DNA of 64,000 nucleotides from an uncultured Clostridia bacterium (GCA_947168855.1 CAMVNO010000001.1:201077-265076); one strand, 5' to 3'. Positions 34,006 to 43,545 are shown, counted from the first letter of the stretch. Notes: generated by a model not told the origin, from the sequence alone. Program-made: numbers and translations.

Positions 34006-35385
34006 ATGAAGCTGTTTCAGCATCACAGCAAAACTGCAAAGCTGCTGACCGAAGGCAAGCCCTCCAAGGTGCTTGTCTCCTTTGCGATGCCGATCTTTTT
34101 AAGCCAGTTGTTTCAGCAGCTTTACAACACGGCGGATTCCTTTATCGTCGGCAACTATCTCGGCAAGGAAGCGCTTGCCGCCGTCAATTCGTCCGGCAGT
34201 CTGATCTATCTCCTGATCAGCTTTTTTGTCGGCGCGTCCATGGGCGCAGGCGTCGTAATCTCACGTTATTTCGGCGCGGGCGATCTCGATCGCGTGTCCA
34301 AAGCGGTGCATACCAACGCCGTTTTTTCACTGATCTGCGGTGTCGTGCTTTCCGTGTTCGGCGTGACCATGACGCCGCATATCCTTCGCTGGATGGGCGT
34401 GCCGGACGACGTGCTGCCGAATTCGGTACAGTACCTCCGCTATTATTTCCTCGGATGTGTGCCGGTCGTGATGTACAATTCCATGAAAGGCGTCATGAAC
34501 GCAGTCGGCGACAGCAAACGTCCGCTGTATTATCTGATCGTCTCTTCCGTGCTGAATGTCATTCTCGACTGGTTTTTCGTCGGCGTGCTTCATCTCGGCG
34601 TTGCATGGGCGGCGATCGCAACTGTCATTTCGCAAACAGTCAGCGCGATCCTCTGTCTTTGGCAGCTGACCCGCAAGGGTACCGTCTATCAGCTGCAATG
34701 GAAGAAACTGCGCATCGACCCGCAAAGCCTTAAACACATCGTCAAATACGGTCTGCCGACCGGCGTACAGAACTCGGTCATCGGATTTGCAAACGTGCTG
34801 GTACAGACGAACATCAACAGCTTCGGCTCGCTCGCCATGGCGGCTTGCGGCGCGTATTCCAGAATCGAGGGATTCGTTTTTCTGCCGATCATGAGCATGT
34901 CGATGGCGTTGACAAGCTATATCGGACAGAACCTCGGCGCGAAACAATACGATCGAGCCAAGCAGGGCGCACGGTTCGGGATCCTGATCTCAGTCGCGAT
35001 GGCGGAAATCATCGGCATTATTCTGTTCTTTTTCGGCGGATTCTTTATCTCCACTTTCATCAATGACGCGGATCCGGAAGCCGTCACGGAGATCATTGCC
35101 ATCGGCGCAAAACAATGCCGTGTGGAATCGCTGTTCTTCTTCCTGCTTGCATTCTCGCACGCCGTCGCGGGAATCTGCCGCGGCGCAGGCAAGGCGATCG
35201 TGCCGATGATTATCATGCTCGCGATCTGGTGCGTGCTGCGCATCATCTATATTACGGTCGCCATGTCGATCCGACACGAGATCATTCTCCTGTTTGCGGC
35301 ATACCCGCTGACATGGTTCTTAAGCTCGGTCATCTATTTCATCTACTACAAAAAATCCAACTGGATCCACGGATTCGATTCATAA
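34006..35385 (+). CDS. MATE family efflux transporter
   Basis: 459 residues with twelve predicted membrane helices in two similar halves. The N-terminal PIFLSQLFQQLYNTADSFIV and GKEALAAVNSSGS match the DinF/NorM-like MATE branch typical of Firmicutes, which exports cationic drugs or other small molecules using Na+ or H+ gradients. It stands alone between terminators. An AGGA site lies nine bases before the ATG. Substrate unknown. Confidence 0.93.
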   Translation: MKLFQHHSKTAKLLTEGKPSKVLVSFAMPIFLSQLFQQLYNTADSFIVGNYLGKEALAAVNSSGSLIYLLISFFVGASMGAGVVISRYFGAGDLDRVSKAVHTNAVFSLICGVVLSVFGVTMTPHILRWMGVPDDVLPNSVQYLRYYFLGCVPVVMYNSMKGVMNAVGDSKRPLYYLIVSSVLNVILDWFFVGVLHLGVAWAAIATVISQTVSAILCLWQLTRKGTVYQLQWKKLRIDPQSLKHIVKYGLPTGVQNSVIGFANVLVQTNINSFGSLAMAACGAYSRIEGFVFLPIMSMSMALTSYIGQNLGAKQYDRAKQGARFGILISVAMAEIIGIILFFFGGFFISTFINDADPEAVTEIIAIGAKQCRVESLFFFLLAFSHAVAGICRGAGKAIVPMIIMLAIWCVLRIIYITVAMSIRHEIILLFAAYPLTWFLSSVIYFIYYKKSNWIHGFDS

Positions 35386-35390
35386 GCAAA

Positions 35391-35416
35391 AGCAGCCCGA
35401 GGGCTGCTTTTTCTTT
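35391..35416 (+). terminator. Terminator of the MATE gene
   Basis: AGCAGCC with GGCTGCT around a four-base loop (35391-35408), running into TTTTTCTTT. Confidence 0.85.
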
Positions 35417-35520
35417 CGTGTTACTTCGGATGTTTCGCATTTTCGGATCGCGTACTATTATAATCACCACTTAAGTTATACCAACACAATGGAACTGTCC
35501 TTCCTCTTCTGTATGGTTAC

Positions 35521-35560
35521 AGGAAAGGGCACGATCGCCGTGCCCTTTCCGTATAACAGG
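35521..35560 (-). repeat. Hairpin module, copy 3 (diverged)
   Basis: A twelve-pair perfect hairpin (35522-35533/35539-35550) followed by GTATAAC. It shares CGTG..CTTTC.GTATA.C with the copies at 36.7 and 38.4 kb, but two A-T pairs of the stem are G-C pairs here. It lies 15-25 bases downstream of the stop of the sigma/anti-sigma remnant. It has no T-run. Confidence 0.55.
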
Positions 35561-35575
35561 ATTCGCCGGTAATGT

Positions 35576-36614
35576 TCAATAATAAAACACCGCTTTATAT
35601 TCTTCGATCCCATTCGCTCTTTCACGGATTACATCCGATGTTTTCAGTGTGATCTCCGTTTTGCTTCCCGACCATTCAACGGTCAGGGTGAACGTGTCTC
35701 CGAGTTCAGCGGGCGAATATCCGACCATGCAGTACGCAAGCTTCTTCCCGTCCGAGCGAAGGTACGAATCCGTCGAAGTCAGCGGATCAATCTCGCCGAC
35801 GTGCTTAAGCTCCGTTCCGTTGATATATACCTTCGGCGGTTCGACCTTATCCGGGAATCCTTTCTCCGATTCGAACAGGATCCCGATCTCGCTCCACAGG
35901 GAATGCGTCTGAAATACAAGATCCGTGACGCGGACGTCGCCGAGCTTTTCATCGAACTGCCAGATCCAGTCCGCATCGTTATAGCAGGCGGAAAGCTCCA
36001 TGCTCTCCCTGCGCCAAGCTTCATACTCGATGTCGCTTTGCGGAACGGTCGCTTTTCCTGTTCGCCATTCATAGCGGAAAACAATGCCGAAAACGGAGAT
36101 CAGCGATTCCTGCGGCAGCGAATCTTCGACATACGGCAGATACGTGCAGTAGACGGCGCCGTCCGGGTTCTCGGCGTCGATGTTGCCGAGATACCAGAAC
36201 TGACCGGTATACCCGTCGATCACCGGCCAAAGCCCGCGGTCGTATCGGTCGTAAGCCAGTCCTCTCGGATAGATCTGCGGCTCCGGACTGTGTGCGATCG
36301 TGAAATAGAGGCAGTTGTCCTTGACCGCGATCTCCGTCAGAATATCGTTCCTTGATCTCCTCCACAAAATGCAGGCGTTGCCGCTCGCGTTCCTTATAGT
36401 TCTGAATGATCTCGCGCTTGAGCATCTTGATCAAAAACGCTTCCGGCGACAGGATATCGAAGTGCCCGTACTGCTGAATGCGCCGGTAAAAATCGACGTA
36501 TACATTCTGCAGCGCGTCCTCTGCATCCGTCGGATCGTCCAGATGGACGATCGCGTATCGGATCAGCGATCGGTGCGTTTTTTCATACACCTGTTCAAAG
36601 TAACTGTCTTTCAT
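35576..36614 (-). pseudogene. Broken sigma factor/anti-sigma remnant
   Basis: Two frames are needed to follow the protein. From the ATG at 36614 the first 85 or so residues are sigma region 2 (LDDPTDAEDALQNVYVDFYRRI, AFLIKMLKREIIQNYK); the frame then degrades into Arg-rich noise up to a stop at 36069. From about 36340 another frame (open down from a TTG at 36367) gives 250 good residues of a beta-rich extracytoplasmic type (NCLYFTIAHSPEP, TLTVEWSGSKTEITLK), like the C-terminal part of DUF4179/DUF5643 anti-sigma factors. Sigma region 4 and the anti-sigma N terminus with its membrane helix are absent. Most simply, a deletion joined two neighbouring genes out of frame. Confidence 0.6.
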
Positions 36615-36677
36615 AGTCGTTTCACTTTCTGTAAGCACTTACACCCTCGTAGAGCACTGTAACGCGCAATCGGTTGC

Positions 36678-36728
36678 AAAAAAGAACACGATTTTCACCG
36701 TGTTCTTTCAGTATAGCGTTACGGATGC
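36678..36728 (-). repeat. Hairpin module, copy 1, acting as terminator
   Basis: On the minus strand a conserved GTAAC..TATACTGAAAG lead, hairpin AAAGAACACG/CGTGTTCTTT (36699-36708 with 36681-36690), then a T-run. About 80 percent identical by eye to the 52-base copy at 38.35 kb. It lies about 80 bases downstream of the PIG-L gene stop. Confidence 0.7.
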
Positions 36729-36809
36729 GGTTTTTCAATCGGGCGGTACCGGAAAACGGCTGCAGATTTCTGCTTGAAAGCGATCCCTCTGCATACGCGT
36801 CTTCTCCGT

Positions 36810-38252
36810 TCAACTGCGCTTGCGACGCCGGAACAGCAGAAAGCATCCGGAAGCAATCGCAGCGCCGATCAGCGCATACAGGATCGGCAGCAAAATGTCT
36901 TTCGCGCCGGTTTTCGTCTCGGAGCTTTGCGTCGGCACAGGCGTTGGATCGGGCGCAGGCTCTGCCGTCGGCACGACCGCAGGCTTTTGTGTCGGTACGG
37001 ACGTCGGCTCCTGCGTCTGCTCCGGCGCCGGTTCCGGTGTGGATTCCGGCGGTATATAAGACGCAAACAGAGTCGGATCAATATTGTCGAACAGATCGCT
37101 TCCGGCGTCGACCGTTCCGTATGCCATTCCTAAGCGATTAACCGGATAAAGCCCTGTTTCGTCGTGTACATAATGAGCGCCGCCCGTTTGCGATCTATGC
37201 TTTTGAAAGGCGTCTCGCGCAACCTCCAGCGCCGTGCGTCCGCCAAATGCGGCGAGCGGTTTGTTCATATCCATCTCAAACTGATTTTCGGGATACAGAT
37301 GCAGATAGCATTTTTTGACTTCCCATGTGCCGAATTGTTCGTATGAGCTTCTGTCATATGTCGGGTCGGCGGCAAGGCGGCAGGCGTCGACGATCGACAC
37401 AGAAACGATCTTATGCTGCGGATGTCCGTATTCGCCGTTCAAATCGTGTGAAACAACAACGAGCGGTCGATATTCCCGAAGCATTCGCACAAAGGCAAGC
37501 GTCACGACTTCCGGCAGAAAGTGGTTCTCCAAGCCTATCGGGAAAACGTCCTCAAACTCCAGAAACAACGGATAATACACCGTGCCCATTTCCCATGCGC
37601 CCAAAAGCGCTTCCTGAACGCGAAGCCGCGCAGGTTTGGTGACGTACGCGATCGTACCGACGTAGCCCTGCTCTGCGCCGTAGGTCGGAACAATTCCGCC
37701 CATGAACAGCGTGTCGTCATCCGGGTGCGTTGCAACGACAAGATAATCCATCCCGTGCGGCGTATCCTTCCATGGGAAAAACGGCGGCGGCAGTGTCCCT
37801 TCGGAATACAGCGCAATACGCGTAATGGACATGCCTGTTCTTTGGGGCGTGATCGTCACGCTTGCCGTCTCCGGAGAAAGTGAAACGACCGTATCGTAGG
37901 TCTGTCCGACAGGCTCTTCGGAAAGCATCGTTCCGTTTTGATCCAGCTGCCGCAGTTCAACGTGATACGGCAGCGTATACCATTGAATACACAGATACGC
38001 CGGTCGTTCCGTTGCTTTCTCCCATGACAGGCTGATTGTCTCATAGGCTGCATACCTGACAAAATCGTACAAGTTATCAATTTTCAATCTGCCGTAAGCA
38101 TCCTTATGTCCTTCGTCCTGGCGGATCGAAAGATAACTCGTCAGATCCTTTGCAGGCGTATCGGTATCCTCTGCAGAAGCGCCTGCAATACAGGACAGCG
38201 TAAGCAGCAGCACGATGAGCAGAAGAACGATTTTGTTCAGAAGGGATCTCAT
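36810..38252 (-). CDS. Secreted, membrane-anchored PIG-L family deacetylase
   Basis: 480 residues. A signal peptide (about 1-28), a beta-rich N-terminal domain (to about 150), a PIG-L/LmbE deacetylase domain with YLVVATHPDDDTLFMGG (zinc-binding HPDD) and VVSHDLNGEYGHPQHK, a Pro/Thr-rich PTPEP linker, and a C-terminal membrane helix with a RRRKRS stop. PIG-L enzymes remove acetyl groups from N-acetylglucosamine-like sugars; this one faces outward. There is no LPxTG motif. The ATG at 38252 has GGAGG five bases upstream; a longer frame to 38351 lacks support. Confidence 0.88.
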   Translation of the reverse strand: MRSLLNKIVLLLIVLLLTLSCIAGASAEDTDTPAKDLTSYLSIRQDEGHKDAYGRLKIDNLYDFVRYAAYETISLSWEKATERPAYLCIQWYTLPYHVELRQLDQNGTMLSEEPVGQTYDTVVSLSPETASVTITPQRTGMSITRIALYSEGTLPPPFFPWKDTPHGMDYLVVATHPDDDTLFMGGIVPTYGAEQGYVGTIAYVTKPARLRVQEALLGAWEMGTVYYPLFLEFEDVFPIGLENHFLPEVVTLAFVRMLREYRPLVVVSHDLNGEYGHPQHKIVSVSIVDACRLAADPTYDRSSYEQFGTWEVKKCYLHLYPENQFEMDMNKPLAAFGGRTALEVARDAFQKHRSQTGGAHYVHDETGLYPVNRLGMAYGTVDAGSDLFDNIDPTLFASYIPPESTPEPAPEQTQEPTSVPTQKPAVVPTAEPAPDPTPVPTQSSETKTGAKDILLPILYALIGAAIASGCFLLFRRRKRS

Positions 38253-38349
38253 GCGGACCTCCGTCACGGTATGATGGATTATAATACCATGATTCGACAG
38301 GTTTGACAACGTAATCGCGCGGCAAATCGGCAGATAAACATAAAACGAC

Positions 38350-38401
38350 AAAAAGAGAACACGGATTGTCGCCGTGTTCTATCAGTACAATGTTACGGTG
38401 C
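38350..38401 (-). repeat. Hairpin module, copy 2, acting as terminator
   Basis: Minus strand: GTAACATTGTACTGATAG lead, hairpin AGAACACGG/CCGTGTTCT (38372-38380 with 38356-38364), then CTTTTT. It ends the polysaccharide deacetylase transcript six bases after the stop codon. Confidence 0.7.
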
Positions 38402-38407
38402 TTTGTT

Positions 38408-39226
38408 TCACCCGGCGGATTTGCAGAGACCGTTGCTGTCGACGCTGCGTTCGCCTGCCGGCAGCAGCTCCGAAACCGTAACAAAGCGGTACCCCTCCTT
38501 CTGCGCCTGTTCGATCAACTTCGGGAGATACGTTTCGATCTCAAATCCGTTGTTGTGCGACAAAATGATACTGCCGTCGGATAGCTTCGGCTGTACCGCT
38601 TTGAGGATCGTATCCGCGCTGCGTCCTTCCTTCCAGTCGACCGTATCAATGCTCCATTGCACGACCTCGTATCCCATATCGCGAACCGTGGAGACGACCG
38701 TATCGTTATACTCGCCGAACGGGGCGCGGAAGAGATTTGTTCGCTTTCCGGTCAGCGCTTCGATCTCATCGTCAAGAGAAGAAAGCTCTTTTTTGATCTC
38801 ATCCGCGGAGATACGGTTCATGTGCGGATGCGTCATTGAGTGATTTCCGATCTCATGCCCCCGCGCGGCTATTTCCTTTACCATGTCCGGGTATGCTTTA
38901 ACCCATACGCCGCACAGGAAGAACGTCGCCTTGATCCCGTATTGATCGAGCGTATCCAGGATGAACGGCGTCTTGTCGGCGCTCCACGCCGCGTCGATCG
39001 TCAGCGCGATCGCATGATCGTCCCGCGATACACGATACACGGGAACAAGGCGCGACATCACCGGGATGGCGTTCAGTTCGTAGGTGTCGATTGCCGTCAT
39101 AGTCGGCGCGGTCGGTTCCGACGCCGATTCCTGCACGGAAAAATACATGATAAGACCGAGGCCGAGCAGCAGGATGCAGACGAGCGCTCCGATCCACACG
39201 CGTTTACTGATTACGATGACTTTCAT
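38408..39226 (-). CDS. Polysaccharide deacetylase (NodB/CE4 family)
   Basis: 272 residues. An N-terminal membrane anchor (about 8-30), then the NodB domain: motif 1 ALTIDAAWSADKT (the Firmicute variant of TFDDG), motif 2 GNHSMTHPHMNR with the two metal His, motif 3 LFRAPFGEYND, and motifs 4/5 WSIDTVDWKEG and SIILSHNN. It probably deacetylates peptidoglycan or another surface glycan, like the PdaB-type enzymes. The start at 39226 has GGAGG at eight bases. It is 92 bases behind the GNAT gene, after a terminator. Confidence 0.92.
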   Translation of the reverse strand: MKVIVISKRVWIGALVCILLLGLGLIMYFSVQESASEPTAPTMTAIDTYELNAIPVMSRLVPVYRVSRDDHAIALTIDAAWSADKTPFILDTLDQYGIKATFFLCGVWVKAYPDMVKEIAARGHEIGNHSMTHPHMNRISADEIKKELSSLDDEIEALTGKRTNLFRAPFGEYNDTVVSTVRDMGYEVVQWSIDTVDWKEGRSADTILKAVQPKLSDGSIILSHNNGFEIETYLPKLIEQAQKEGYRFVTVSELLPAGERSVDSNGLCKSAG

Positions 39227-39284
39227 TCTCAAATCCTCCGCTATCGAACTGTACGCTTGAACACAGAGGATTATGACGAAAAAG

Positions 39285-39306
39285 AAAAAGCCGGGGCGCT
39301 CCCGGC
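39285..39306 (-). terminator. Terminator of the isomerase-pgi-rodA-GNAT operon
   Basis: Minus strand GCCGGG, five-base loop, CCCGGC (39301-39306 with 39290-39295), then TTTTTCTTTTT. Confidence 0.8.
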
Positions 39307-39318
39307 AAATGCGGCGGA

Positions 39319-40152
39319 TCAATACGCCAATCGGCAGAAACCGTTGTTCAGCGGCAGTCGGAACGCGTCGTGAAACACCAGATACTGCATGCTGTAATGC
39401 CGCTCGCCCTCCAGTCCGCAGTCGATCGGTACCATCGCCTTGATCTCGTGACCGACGCGCTTTGCCGCCTCGTCGATTAAAAACGCGTATGCAGATGCGT
39501 CAAGCGCCATCAGCTCGTACACCAGCCCGTCTTCGCAATAGATGATATAGCCCATAGGCCGATCGTCCCGATATGCGATCATCACTTTGGCATGATCGAT
39601 CGCATAATCCCGAAAAACAGTCAAAAGCTCGGCTTCATCCCTCGCTTCCATGCCGTCATGCGTTTGTTGCAGGGCATGATAAACGGCAAGCATGTCATTT
39701 GCCTGAAACTGTTCCGCAGAAATGAACGGCTCATGCGCACGCGACTCGTCCGATTGGATAAACAGGATATCGGCGCCGTTTCGGAACCCGAGGGAGGTAT
39801 ACAGCGATTCCGTGACCGGATGCAGATAACAGCAGGAAAAACCGCTGTTTTCCGCATGGTCGATCAAAAGTCTCATCAGCTGATGCATCAGTCCCTGTCT
39901 GCGATAGTCCGGCAGCGTGGCGACGCCTGCCACCAGCAATGCAGGGTGCATTTCCCCTTCAACGCGGATTTCGGTCGGGCGTCCGTGCGCCATGGCGGCG
40001 AGTCTCTCCCCATCAAACGCGCCGAAGGCATGTTCCGGACAAAACCGCTGATCGAAATAATACGCGGCGAACGCCGGTGCTTCCTCGAAGATGTCACGCC
40101 ACACGGCTTCCGCCTGCGGAAGGTCCTTTGCTTCCAGTCTGCGAATGATCAT
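39319..40152 (-). CDS. GNAT family acetyltransferase (Eis-like)
   Basis: 277 residues. The N-terminal GNAT core has MIIRRLEAKDLPQAEAVW, then VAGVATLPDYRRQGLMHQL, the acetyl-CoA-binding motif A, and CCYLHPVTESLYTSLGF. The C-terminal half is a second domain, as in Eis-like GNATs that acetylate amines or lysines. It overlaps the rodA stop by four bases. Its link to cell-wall elongation is unknown. Confidence 0.85.
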   Translation of the reverse strand: MIIRRLEAKDLPQAEAVWRDIFEEAPAFAAYYFDQRFCPEHAFGAFDGERLAAMAHGRPTEIRVEGEMHPALLVAGVATLPDYRRQGLMHQLMRLLIDHAENSGFSCCYLHPVTESLYTSLGFRNGADILFIQSDESRAHEPFISAEQFQANDMLAVYHALQQTHDGMEARDEAELLTVFRDYAIDHAKVMIAYRDDRPMGYIIYCEDGLVYELMALDASAYAFLIDEAAKRVGHEIKAMVPIDCGLEGERHYSMQYLVFHDAFRLPLNNGFCRLAY

Positions 40153-41315
40153 AGCTGTCTCCCTCCCGCCGCGCGTGCATAAACGCTGATCACGATGCCT
40201 ACGCAGGCAAACGAGGCAAGGATATTGGAGCCGCCATAGCTGATGAACGGCAGCGGTATGCCGGTAACGGGCATTGCGCCGAGATTCATGGCGACGTTTT
40301 CAAAGATGTGCGCGGCAAGCATGACGGTGCATCCGATCACCAGACAGCGACCGAAGGTATCGCGCGCAGTCAGCGCCGTATGCAGCCAATGAAACAGCAG
40401 CAGGAAAAATGCGATGATCAAAAGCATGGCGCCGAAAAAACCGACGCCTTCGCCGATGCCCGCAAAAATGAAATCCGAATGCCTGATCGGAACATATCCC
40501 GTTTGTATCAGGGTCCCTTTTGTAAAATAGCCCTTGCCCCAGAAACCGCCGCTGCCGATCAGCTGCTTTGCGTGCAAAACGTTCATGCCGGAGCCCTCCG
40601 GATTGCGCGAAGGATCCAAAAAGACGCGGATACGTTCCTTTTGCACTTCGGTCAGCAGGAACATCCAGCTCAGGATCGCGCCGATCCCCAACGCAAACGT
40701 ACCGAAGATGACATAACGCCAGCGAATACGAACGCAGAACAGAATCCCCGCAAAGATGATCAGAAGGACCATCGCCGTTCCGAAGTCGTTTTGCAGAAGG
40801 ACCAGCAGAAACGGGACGAAGAAATACAAAAACAGCCGGGCAAAATCAGCGAACCGGCTGATCGGACCTCTCCGGTCATAGATCTCCGACGCCGCTTTGG
40901 ACAGCACGACGATCAGAACGACTTTCGTGATCTCCGAGGGCTGAAACGCACGCGTGCCGACTTCATACCATCCCAGCGCGCCGCGTGTATTCTTGCCTGC
41001 AACGACTAGCAGAAACAGCAGAATGAGACAGACGATATACGCGACCTTCGTAAAGGGCTTGTACTTTTCGTAATCGAAAACCGCAAGCGGAACGAGCAGA
41101 ACAAGCGAAATCAGAATGTTGCCGATCTGTCTGGTGAAGAACTCGAAATTCAGGCGTTCATAAAACGCCGACAGCGTTGTTTCCGTACCGTCGAACGGAT
41201 CGGTAAGCACATTCAGAAGCGTCACAAGACCGAACAGAACCAAGGCCGCTACCATTACGATCGTAAAGACATCGACCCTGAGAGGCGCCTTGGTTCCGAC
41301 GGTTCTTTTTTTCAT
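40149..41315 (-). CDS. rodA: Rod shape protein RodA (SEDS glycosyltransferase)
   Basis: 388 residues, about ten membrane helices, of the FtsW/RodA/SpoVE family of peptidoglycan polymerases. Seen: FQPSEITKVVLIV, LLQNDFGTAMVLL (catalytic Asp region), and the RodA-type ending NLGAMPVTGIPLPFISYGGS. The segment between helices 7 and 8 (HAKQLIGSGGFWGKGYFTKG) also fits RodA. Its ATG overlaps the pgi stop. The class A partner PBP2 is not in the window. Confidence 0.9.
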   Translation of the reverse strand: MKKRTVGTKAPLRVDVFTIVMVAALVLFGLVTLLNVLTDPFDGTETTLSAFYERLNFEFFTRQIGNILISLVLLVPLAVFDYEKYKPFTKVAYIVCLILLFLLVVAGKNTRGALGWYEVGTRAFQPSEITKVVLIVVLSKAASEIYDRRGPISRFADFARLFLYFFVPFLLVLLQNDFGTAMVLLIIFAGILFCVRIRWRYVIFGTFALGIGAILSWMFLLTEVQKERIRVFLDPSRNPEGSGMNVLHAKQLIGSGGFWGKGYFTKGTLIQTGYVPIRHSDFIFAGIGEGVGFFGAMLLIIAFFLLLFHWLHTALTARDTFGRCLVIGCTVMLAAHIFENVAMNLGAMPVTGIPLPFISYGGSNILASFACVGIVISVYARAAGGRQL

Positions 41316-42727
41316 TTCACGATGTATGCGGAAAGCTTCTTGGGAGCTGCGTCGAGCTCCGCTTTCTTCTCGGCGAAGCCGGGCTTCCCGAGGAGCGCAT
41401 ACGTTGCCTTCTTGCCTTCTTCAACACCCGGCTGGTCGAACGCGTTCAGCGCAAGCAGCTCGCCCGCAAAAGCGGTCTGAATCTCGAACAGATACAGAAG
41501 CTCGCCGATCGTAAACGCATTGACCTCGGGAAGACGGATCGCGTAATTCATATGACCGCTCTTCATAACGGCATACTCGGTTGCCGTCTCCTCCGCCGCG
41601 ATCAGCTCGTTCTGCGTGTGTCCGCACAGGAACGATACGTCCGGAATGTCAAGATAGCCGTCCGGGATCGGCATGGTCTTTCTGTACTTGTCGACGGAAA
41701 GGAACGTGACGACCTTGTCGAACGGACCTTCGGTGTACAGCTGTACCTGCGAATGCTGATCGGTTACGCCCAGAGACTTGACCGGCGTCTGTCCGGCATA
41801 GATCTCTTTTCCGTCGTTGCCGACGCGCTTTCCGAGCGATTCCGCCCAAAGCTGCGCATACCAATCTGCAATGTATTTCAACGAATCCGCATACGGCATC
41901 AGAACATGAATATTCGCGCCGCGCTTCATCGCCGCAACCTGCAGCGCCGCCATCAGGTACGCCGGGTTTTCAAACACGTTGTCGTTCTGCGTGATCTCGT
42001 CCATATACGCAGCGCCTGCAAGCAGCATGCGGATGTCGATGCCGCAGACCGCCGCTGCCAGAAGACCCACCGGGCAAAGCTCGGAGAAACGTCCGCCGAC
42101 GCCGTCCGGCACGTAGAACGTCGTGAGGTTTTCGCGCTTTGCGATCTTGATCAGGTTGCCCTTGACATGATCCGTCGTGGCGATCAGATGCGTGGAGATG
42201 TCCTCGCCGAGCGTTTTGTGCAGGATATCGCTGACGATCAAAAGCTGCGACATCGTCTCCGACGTGCTTCCGGATTTTGTAATGACATTGAAGCAGGTCT
42301 TTTTGACGTCGATCACGTCGAGTAACGCGTTCATGCGCTCGGGGTCGACGTTATCCTCGACAAACAGTCTCGGACCGCCGCGTTTTTCTTTCGGCAGATC
42401 GTTATAATGCAGATGCGAAAGCGCCTGCTGGACCGCGATCGGACCCAACGCGCTGCCGCCGATGCCGAGCACCACGAAATTGTCGAACTTTGCGCGTACA
42501 TTCGCCGCAACCGCTTCGATTTCCTTTACGATCTCGTTCTGGTTGTGCGGAAGCTCACGCCATTTCATCTGGTCGCGTTTTTCATGCATCGCCTTTGCGG
42601 CAGCGTCCAGCGGAAGCGCCTTGAGCTCGTCCGTCGTCAATCCGCGCTCGCCGAGGGTCTCCTGCATCATGTTGTTGTAGTCAATCGTGATCCGCATTGC
42701 TTCGCGATCGAATCCCTTGTTTTCCAT
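41312..42727 (-). CDS. pgi: Glucose-6-phosphate isomerase
   Basis: 471 residues. The enzyme interconverts glucose-6-phosphate and fructose-6-phosphate. Motifs: LGIGGSALGPIAVQQAL, VITKSGSTSETMSQLL (phosphate binding) and NQHS-like VTDQHSQVQLYTEG with the active His. The second in-frame ATG (42727) has AGGAGG at seven bases, the first does not. It is sandwiched between a sugar isomerase and rodA, so central carbon and wall synthesis genes share a transcript. Confidence 0.95.
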   Translation of the reverse strand: MENKGFDREAMRITIDYNNMMQETLGERGLTTDELKALPLDAAAKAMHEKRDQMKWRELPHNQNEIVKEIEAVAANVRAKFDNFVVLGIGGSALGPIAVQQALSHLHYNDLPKEKRGGPRLFVEDNVDPERMNALLDVIDVKKTCFNVITKSGSTSETMSQLLIVSDILHKTLGEDISTHLIATTDHVKGNLIKIAKRENLTTFYVPDGVGGRFSELCPVGLLAAAVCGIDIRMLLAGAAYMDEITQNDNVFENPAYLMAALQVAAMKRGANIHVLMPYADSLKYIADWYAQLWAESLGKRVGNDGKEIYAGQTPVKSLGVTDQHSQVQLYTEGPFDKVVTFLSVDKYRKTMPIPDGYLDIPDVSFLCGHTQNELIAAEETATEYAVMKSGHMNYAIRLPEVNAFTIGELLYLFEIQTAFAGELLALNAFDQPGVEEGKKATYALLGKPGFAEKKAELDAAPKKLSAYIVK

Positions 42728-42738
42728 ATGCATACCTC

Positions 42739-43545
42739 CTATGAATTTATGATATGATCCAACGCATAATAAGCGTCTTTCAGCTCCGATTTGTCACGGT
42801 ACATATCGCTGTACGCCTCCAGGATCACCGCGCCGGAAAACCCCTTCTTAAGAAGCGCGTCGGTCAGACGTTTGAAATCGTATCCGCCGCGCGGCGGCAG
42901 GCAATAGCGCGGGTTTGCTCCGGAAAGATCGCAATCGCAGGCATGTACCGCAAGGATGTGCTCGCCGAACGCGTCGACAAACGCCATCGGGTCGACGCCG
43001 GCGCGTATCGACTGCTTGATATCCAGCGTGTGATATAGCGGCCGCTTGATCAGCGAACGGATATTCAGACCGATCTCCGGCGTGGGCATGATGCTGTAGC
43101 TGACATTTTCGAGCGTCAGATGCAGTCCGTGGTCCTCCGCCATATCGGAAAGCGTATCGAAGATCGGCGCAATCCGTTCCAGCTGCAGATTCTTGGCAAC
43201 ACCGTTCAAAACCACCGGACCGTGCATCACATAATGATCCGCGTGAAGGCGCTCGCCGGCCCGAAGAACAAGCTCATATGCCTTCATCGCGTCTGCGCGC
43301 TGCCGCGGATGCGGTGTGAACAGCAGAGGCTCGTACTGAAGACTCATCGGATGGATCCCGATCACGGAAATGCCGGCGTCCTCCGTCTCCTCCGCAAGGC
43401 GGTCAACAAATGCGGCGTCATATTCGCAGTAGCTGTTCAGATAGTATTCTGCATTCTTTACGCCCCAGGTCCGAAGCAGCGCAGGCGCGTCCTCCAGCAT
43501 CAATGTGTCAAAAAAGCTTGCCGTAGAAATTCCCGTAATAACCAT
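42739..43545 (-). CDS. Sugar phosphate isomerase/epimerase, TIM barrel
   Basis: 268 residues of the xylose-isomerase-like TIM-barrel (AP endonuclease 2) superfamily. Metal-binding positions seem present: YVMHGP (His), LTLENVSY (Glu), YHTLDIKQSIRAG (Asp), VHACDCD (His) and VILEAYS (Glu). The sugar substrate is unknown. The ATG at 43545 follows GGAGGG by five bases, and an earlier in-frame ATG lies on top of that site. The gene heads the pgi-rodA-GNAT transcript. Confidence 0.82.
   Translation of the reverse strand: MVITGISTASFFDTLMLEDAPALLRTWGVKNAEYYLNSYCEYDAAFVDRLAEETEDAGISVIGIHPMSLQYEPLLFTPHPRQRADAMKAYELVLRAGERLHADHYVMHGPVVLNGVAKNLQLERIAPIFDTLSDMAEDHGLHLTLENVSYSIMPTPEIGLNIRSLIKRPLYHTLDIKQSIRAGVDPMAFVDAFGEHILAVHACDCDLSGANPRYCLPPRGGYDFKRLTDALLKKGFSGAVILEAYSDMYRDKSELKDAYYALDHIINS

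Noticed and set aside
36810..36900. LPxTG sortase anchor at the end of the PIG-L protein
   Set aside because: The end has LLPILYAL, not LPxTG; a membrane helix with a basic tail is enough.
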